9,519 nucleotides of DNA, taken from positions 1 through 9,519 of the forward strand of contig CAYNRA010000096.1 of NCBI GenBank assembly GCA_964399465.1. Direction: 5' to 3'. The position numbers were made by a program, and so were the translations under genes. Of the stretch, positions 6,843 to 9,519 are shown in pieces (positions within the stretch are counted from its first letter, which is position 1; the number at the start of each line of letters is the position of its first letter). The notes below the pieces were generated by a model that was given only the letters and a program-made list of their open reading frames with translations, made no database searches and had not been told where the DNA came from. This stretch comes from CAYNRA01 sp964399465 (GTDB taxonomy: Bacteria > Bacteroidota > Bacteroidia > Cytophagales > Spirosomataceae).

Positions 6843-7316
6843 TTAAACCAAAATAGTTGCTTCGTGATGAACAGGAAATCCAAGTGAATTGGCAATAAAA
6901 CACAAGGCATTTGCTTTTTGATGAAGCTGTTTTGCCTTTTCCATCATGGAATTATCTGCAACTGTAACGCGTGGGAATAAGGTAATTTCAACGAATTTCC
7001 CGCTTCCTGAAGCAGTTTCTTCCATTTTTCCAATCGCATTGTCTTGATAATCTGTAACAACCACGCCCGCTTCTGCGCAAAGATGAAGATACCAAAGCAT
7101 GTGACAAGCTGAAACAGAAGTAAGGAATAAATCCTCTGGATTGTATTTTGTGTAATCCCCTCGAAATGCTGCATCTGATGATCCGAATAGCGGAGATTTA
7201 TGCTCAATCTGAACTACATAATCTCTGCTATAAGATTGGTAATTTGCTGTTCCATTTCCTAAATTCCCTTCCCATCTAATGTTTGTTTTATAGGTGTGTA
7301 TTTTTCCTGATTTCAT
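6843..7316 (-). CDS. OsmC-family protein (thiol peroxidase-type fold)
   Basis: A 157-residue protein with the OsmC/Ohr pattern. It opens with IRWEGNLGNGT and has NPEDLFLTSVSACHMLWYLH at 59-78, with Cys71 as the likely peroxidatic cysteine. ANALCFIANSL carries the second cysteine, Cys139, expected to form the resolving disulfide. Members reduce organic or fatty-acid hydroperoxides using lipoyl or thiol donors and are usually cytoplasmic; no signal peptide is seen. The lack of an Ohr-type opening (repeat-rich N-terminus) suggests a general OsmC-like member rather than Ohr proper (inference). Its ATG directly follows the stop codon of the GNAT gene with no base between, so translation is probably coupled. 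Confidence 0.88.
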   Translation of the reverse strand: MKSGKIHTYKTNIRWEGNLGNGTANYQSYSRDYVVQIEHKSPLFGSSDAAFRGDYTKYNPEDLFLTSVSACHMLWYLHLCAEAGVVVTDYQDNAIGKMEETASGSGKFVEITLFPRVTVADNSMMEKAKQLHQKANALCFIANSLGFPVHHEATILV

Positions 7317-7811
7317 TTAAAAATTGAATGTAAAATAGTGTAATATTTTATCCTCATCTAACATTTCGGACGTCCACTTGAAACCCAATTTTTTCAAAAG
7401 CGAAATAGAATCTATATTGGTTTCTAAGGCAATTGCACAGATTGATTCTGTGTTTTTTTGTTCTTTTATTTTTGTAAGAAACTGACTACTAGCTTCGTAA
7501 GCTAGTCCTTGTTTGTGATATTCAGGTAAAAGTGCAAAACCTAAATCTGGAAATTCTAGGTTTGGGCGGTGAATGAATGAGAGAATCCCGATTGACTTTT
7601 TACTTTCTTTGCATAGTAACACGTAATAATTGAAAAATGCTTTTTCGTTGATTTCGTGAATATATTTCTCCGTTTCATGAATCGTGTGGAGGTTTCTATC
7701 TCCGATGTTTTTCAACCAGCCCTCCGTATGCATTAATTCAAACAAGAATGGAGCATCTTTTGGATGAATCGGACGGATAAAAAGTCGCTTTGTTTCTAGT
7801 TCTATGTTCAT
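7317..7811 (-). CDS. GNAT-family N-acetyltransferase (RimJ/RimL type)
   Basis: A 164-residue protein with the RimJ/RimL-like GNAT layout. It opens LETKRLFIRPIHPKDAPFLFEL. The central beta strand is followed by the acetyl-CoA-binding loop LLPEYHKQGLAYEA, which corresponds to motif A (Q/RxxGxG/A form). It ends with NIDSISLLKKLGFKW, the usual motif B. These enzymes acetylate an amine on a protein, antibiotic or small metabolite; the substrate cannot be read from the sequence. It is first in a two-gene operon with the OsmC gene, preceded by a promoter-like site at 7851-7881. Confidence 0.88.
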   Translation of the reverse strand: MNIELETKRLFIRPIHPKDAPFLFELMHTEGWLKNIGDRNLHTIHETEKYIHEINEKAFFNYYVLLCKESKKSIGILSFIHRPNLEFPDLGFALLPEYHKQGLAYEASSQFLTKIKEQKNTESICAIALETNIDSISLLKKLGFKWTSEMLDEDKILHYFTFNF

Positions 7812-7850
7812 TTGATAGGGAGGTGGTAATCGTCCATTTTTTCTTACCTA

Positions 7851-7881
7851 CAAATGTAGTTTTTTGTATGAATGGATACAA
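7851..7881 (-). promoter_or_regulatory. Bacteroidota-type promoter for the GNAT-OsmC operon
   Basis: On the minus strand TTG (complement of 7879-7881) is followed by 20 bases and TACATTTG (complement of 7851-7858), fitting TTG-N17-23-TAnnTTTG. The predicted start near 7844 leaves about 35 bases before the GNAT ATG. The -7 octamer is identical to that before the glycosyltransferase operon. Confidence 0.55.
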
Positions 7882-7906
7882 ATGGCATTTAAAAATAAAT
7901 AATTGG

Positions 7907-7914
7907 TAGATTTG
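7907..7914 (+). promoter_or_regulatory. Possible -7 element for hemC
   Basis: TAGATTTG matches TAnnTTTG on the plus strand. No convincing TTG is found about 20 bases upstream. If used, it would give a leader of about 150 bases before hemC, which contains a short open frame (7941-8003) and a hairpin (8038-8056). Confidence 0.35.
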
Positions 7915-7940
7915 TTTTTAAAGAATTTTTGTCTGAAAAC

Positions 7941-8003
7941 ATGCAAAAGGTCAGTTCAGCTACGTGTTTTTTAGAAAAAGTATGGCTATTTGGGAAATCT
8001 TGA
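7941..8003 (+). CDS. Possible 20-codon leader ORF upstream of hemC
   Basis: An ATG at 7941 opens 20 codons ending TGA at 8001-8003 (peptide begins MQKVSSATCF). It falls inside the predicted hemC leader, so an upstream regulatory ORF is conceivable. The peptide has no run of one amino acid of the attenuator kind and no ribosome-binding signal, so it may well be chance. Confidence 0.12.
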   Translation: MQKVSSATCFLEKVWLFGKS

Positions 8004-8037
8004 ATAATTTGCTTGTTGAAGCATTTACTTTTTACAG

Positions 8038-8056
8038 AGTCTGTTCCCAACAGGCT
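8038..8056 (+). promoter_or_regulatory. Stem-loop just upstream of the hemC start
   Basis: AGTCTGTT (8038-8045) pairs with AACAGGCT (8049-8056) around a CCC loop, giving eight pairs including one G-U; a further G-U pair is possible outside. It ends 15 bases before the hemC ATG and is not followed by a T run, so it is unlikely to be a terminator. A structure here could influence ribosome access, but its function is inferred only from position. Confidence 0.35.
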
Positions 8057-8071
8057 TATTGACTATTCATT

Positions 8072-8998
8072 ATGCACATAAAAATCGGAACACGAGGCAG
8101 TAAATTGGCCTTATGGCAAGCGTATTACATTCAAGATAAATTAGAAAAAGCAGGAGCAACCACAGAAATTTGCCTCATTGAAACGAAAGGAGATAAAATT
8201 TTAGATCGAGCACTCTCCAAAATTGGCTCTAAAGGTGTTTTTACGGAAGAATTGGAAGAACAACTTCTTTCTGGCGGCATTGATATCGCAGTACATAGTG
8301 CCAAAGATTTACAATCTACGTTAGCAGATAGTTTTGAAATCATTGCATTTACAGAACGAGAGAACACGGCAGATGTCTTAATCAGTAATCACCCAGATTT
8401 CGTCAATCGGTTACATGAACCCCTTGTTATTGGTACTTCTTCTACGCGCAGAATTGCTATGTTGAAACGCTACTTTCCTCATTTTCAGATAGTTGATATG
8501 CGTGGAAACTTACAAACTCGAATTGCAAAAATGGAATCCGGCATTTGTGATGCATTACTTCTAGCGTATGCGGGTGTGCATAGAATGGGTTACGAAAATA
8601 TGATTATTCATCGTTTTGATAACCAGACGTTTATCCCGCCTGTCGGACAAGGAACGGTGGCTGTTGAATGTGCTACGTCATTAGAAGAAACCAAAAAAGC
8701 ATTTGTACGAGCTACTTGCAATGAGGAATCAACGGAAATTTGCTTGCGTGCAGAACGTGCCTATTTAAAAGAATTGCAGGGCGGTTGTTCGATTCCAGTT
8801 TTTGGTCATGCACAATGGATGGACGGTCAAGTGCATTTTAGCGCTGGAATAGTTAGTCTAGATGGCAACGAGTGGATACAAAAACAAGGAATTTTGACAA
8901 ACGAACTCTCTCCAGAAATGCTTGGTAAGCAACTTGCGGAAGAGGTGCTTCAAGCAGGCGGACAAACTATATTAGCGTCGATTAAAAATCAATTGTAA
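8072..8998 (+). CDS. hemC: Hydroxymethylbilane synthase (porphobilinogen deaminase)
   Basis: Joins four porphobilinogen molecules into hydroxymethylbilane in tetrapyrrole (heme) synthesis, in the cytoplasm. The 308-residue length is normal. Clear family motifs: IGTRGSKLALWQA at 5-17; HSAKDL at 75-80 with the catalytic Asp79; GTSSTRR at 121-127 and DMRGNLQTR at 142-150, giving the arginines that bind the growing chain; PPVGQGTVAVEC at 189-200; and LQGGCSIPVFG at 235-245 with Cys239, the site of the dipyrromethane cofactor. HSAKDL is followed by Gln-Ser rather than the usual proline, which I believe is common in Bacteroidota. No other heme gene is in the window, although more may lie beyond the edge. 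The cyclophilin gene begins 24 bp downstream and is probably co-transcribed. Confidence 0.97.
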   Translation: MHIKIGTRGSKLALWQAYYIQDKLEKAGATTEICLIETKGDKILDRALSKIGSKGVFTEELEEQLLSGGIDIAVHSAKDLQSTLADSFEIIAFTERENTADVLISNHPDFVNRLHEPLVIGTSSTRRIAMLKRYFPHFQIVDMRGNLQTRIAKMESGICDALLLAYAGVHRMGYENMIIHRFDNQTFIPPVGQGTVAVECATSLEETKKAFVRATCNEESTEICLRAERAYLKELQGGCSIPVFGHAQWMDGQVHFSAGIVSLDGNEWIQKQGILTNELSPEMLGKQLAEEVLQAGGQTILASIKNQL

Positions 8999-9022
8999 AC
9001 CCAATTAAACGTAGTTATTCTC

Positions 9023-9519
9023 ATGAAAAAGTGGAGTATTTTCTTGTTTACAGCCTTTTTCTTACCATCTGTTTCCTTTGCACAAAAGGTGCCAAAAAAA
9101 GATTATTTGGTTACACTACAAACGGATTTCGGTACAATGAAACTCATTTTATTTGACGATACACCACTACACAAAGCCAATTTTATCAAATTAGCACAAG
9201 ATAAATTTTATGATGGACTTTTGTTTCATCGTATTATTGAACGCTTCATGATTCAAGGGGGAGACCCAAATTCGAGAGATGCTAAGCCGGGGCAAAAATT
9301 AGGTAGTGGTGGAGATAATTTGGAACGAATTCCTTTTGAATTTACGTCCAACCATATTCATAGAAAAGGGGCTCTTGCTGCTGCTAGGGACAATAATCCA
9401 GAGAAAAAATCAAGTGCTTGCCAGTTTTACATTGTACAAGGAAAAACGTTTACAGATGACGAGCTTACCGCGTTGGCAGCAAAAAATAAAATGGAATACA
9501 CAACGGCGCAGCGGAGAGA
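9023..9519 (+). CDS. Exported cyclophilin-type peptidyl-prolyl cis-trans isomerase, 3'-partial
   Basis: An open frame from ATG 9023 runs to the window edge (165 codons) without a stop. The N-terminus is a signal peptide (MKKWSIFLFTAFFLPSVSFA, cleavage likely after Ala20 before QK), so the enzyme should act in the periplasm. The mature part is cyclophilin: VTLQTDFGTMKLILFDD, then FYDGLLFHRIIERFMIQGGDP with the catalytic Arg and Gln region, ALAAARDNNPEKKSSACQFYIVQG containing the QFYI motif. After this is a segment rich in charged residues (FTDDELTALAAKNKMEYTTAQR) that looks like the insertion seen before the GGTPHLDG region in Bacteroidota cyclophilins; that region is beyond the edge. It catalyses proline isomerisation to help exported proteins fold. 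It probably shares the hemC transcript. Confidence 0.92.
   Translation, partial: MKKWSIFLFTAFFLPSVSFAQKVPKKDYLVTLQTDFGTMKLILFDDTPLHKANFIKLAQDKFYDGLLFHRIIERFMIQGGDPNSRDAKPGQKLGSGGDNLERIPFEFTSNHIHRKGALAAARDNNPEKKSSACQFYIVQGKTFTDDELTALAAKNKMEYTTAQRR

Noticed and set aside
5222..9019. Shared 13-base word AAACGTAGTTATT at 5222-5234 and 9007-9019
   Set aside because: A match of this length between two places is close to chance expectation in a 9.5-kb AT-rich window, and the contexts differ (noncoding versus a gene start).

Overview
The window looks like Bacteroidota chromosome, probably a Cytophagales-type organism. The DNA is AT-rich, starts lack Shine-Dalgarno sequences, and two promoter-like sites carry the TAnnTTTG -7 element typical of this phylum. 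The first gene is a large surface protein built from Calx-beta, NHL and PKD-like modules, an architecture I associate with Cytophagales. The genus assignment is not supportable from sequence alone. I find no CRISPR array, transposase, tRNA or rRNA.

Layout. Positions 1-2396 hold the 3' part of a modular secreted or surface protein, interrupted by a 10-N assembly gap. It is followed 27 bp downstream by a small YqiA-like alpha/beta hydrolase (2424-2930). Converging on this pair is a minus-strand operon of a GT4 glycosyltransferase (3938-4981) and a polytopic flippase-like membrane protein (2962-3930), with a promoter-like site at 5051-5083. The two together suggest glycolipid or envelope-glycan synthesis. 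A very AT-rich stretch of about 400 bp (4982-5399) has no convincing gene. Next come a Nudix hydrolase (5400-5876) and a secreted esterase of the Fes/esterase D fold (5882-6802), 5 bp apart. They converge on a minus-strand pair of GNAT acetyltransferase and OsmC-family protein (7317-7811 and 6843-7316), which abut with no intervening base. A 260-bp divergent intergenic region follows, with promoter-like sites for both directions and a small hairpin just before hemC. The window ends with hemC (8072-8998) and the 5' part of an exported cyclophilin-type peptidyl-prolyl isomerase (9023 to the edge).

Most of the window is ordinary housekeeping and accessory gene content. The notable points are a complete six-repeat NHL propeller that appears to sit inside a split Calx-beta domain, an assembly gap whose true length and content can be predicted from the flanking repeats, the glycosyltransferase/flippase pair resembling Firmicutes glycolipid enzymes, and a structured hemC leader. 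I did not find convincing evidence of an undescribed defence, mobile or other exotic system.
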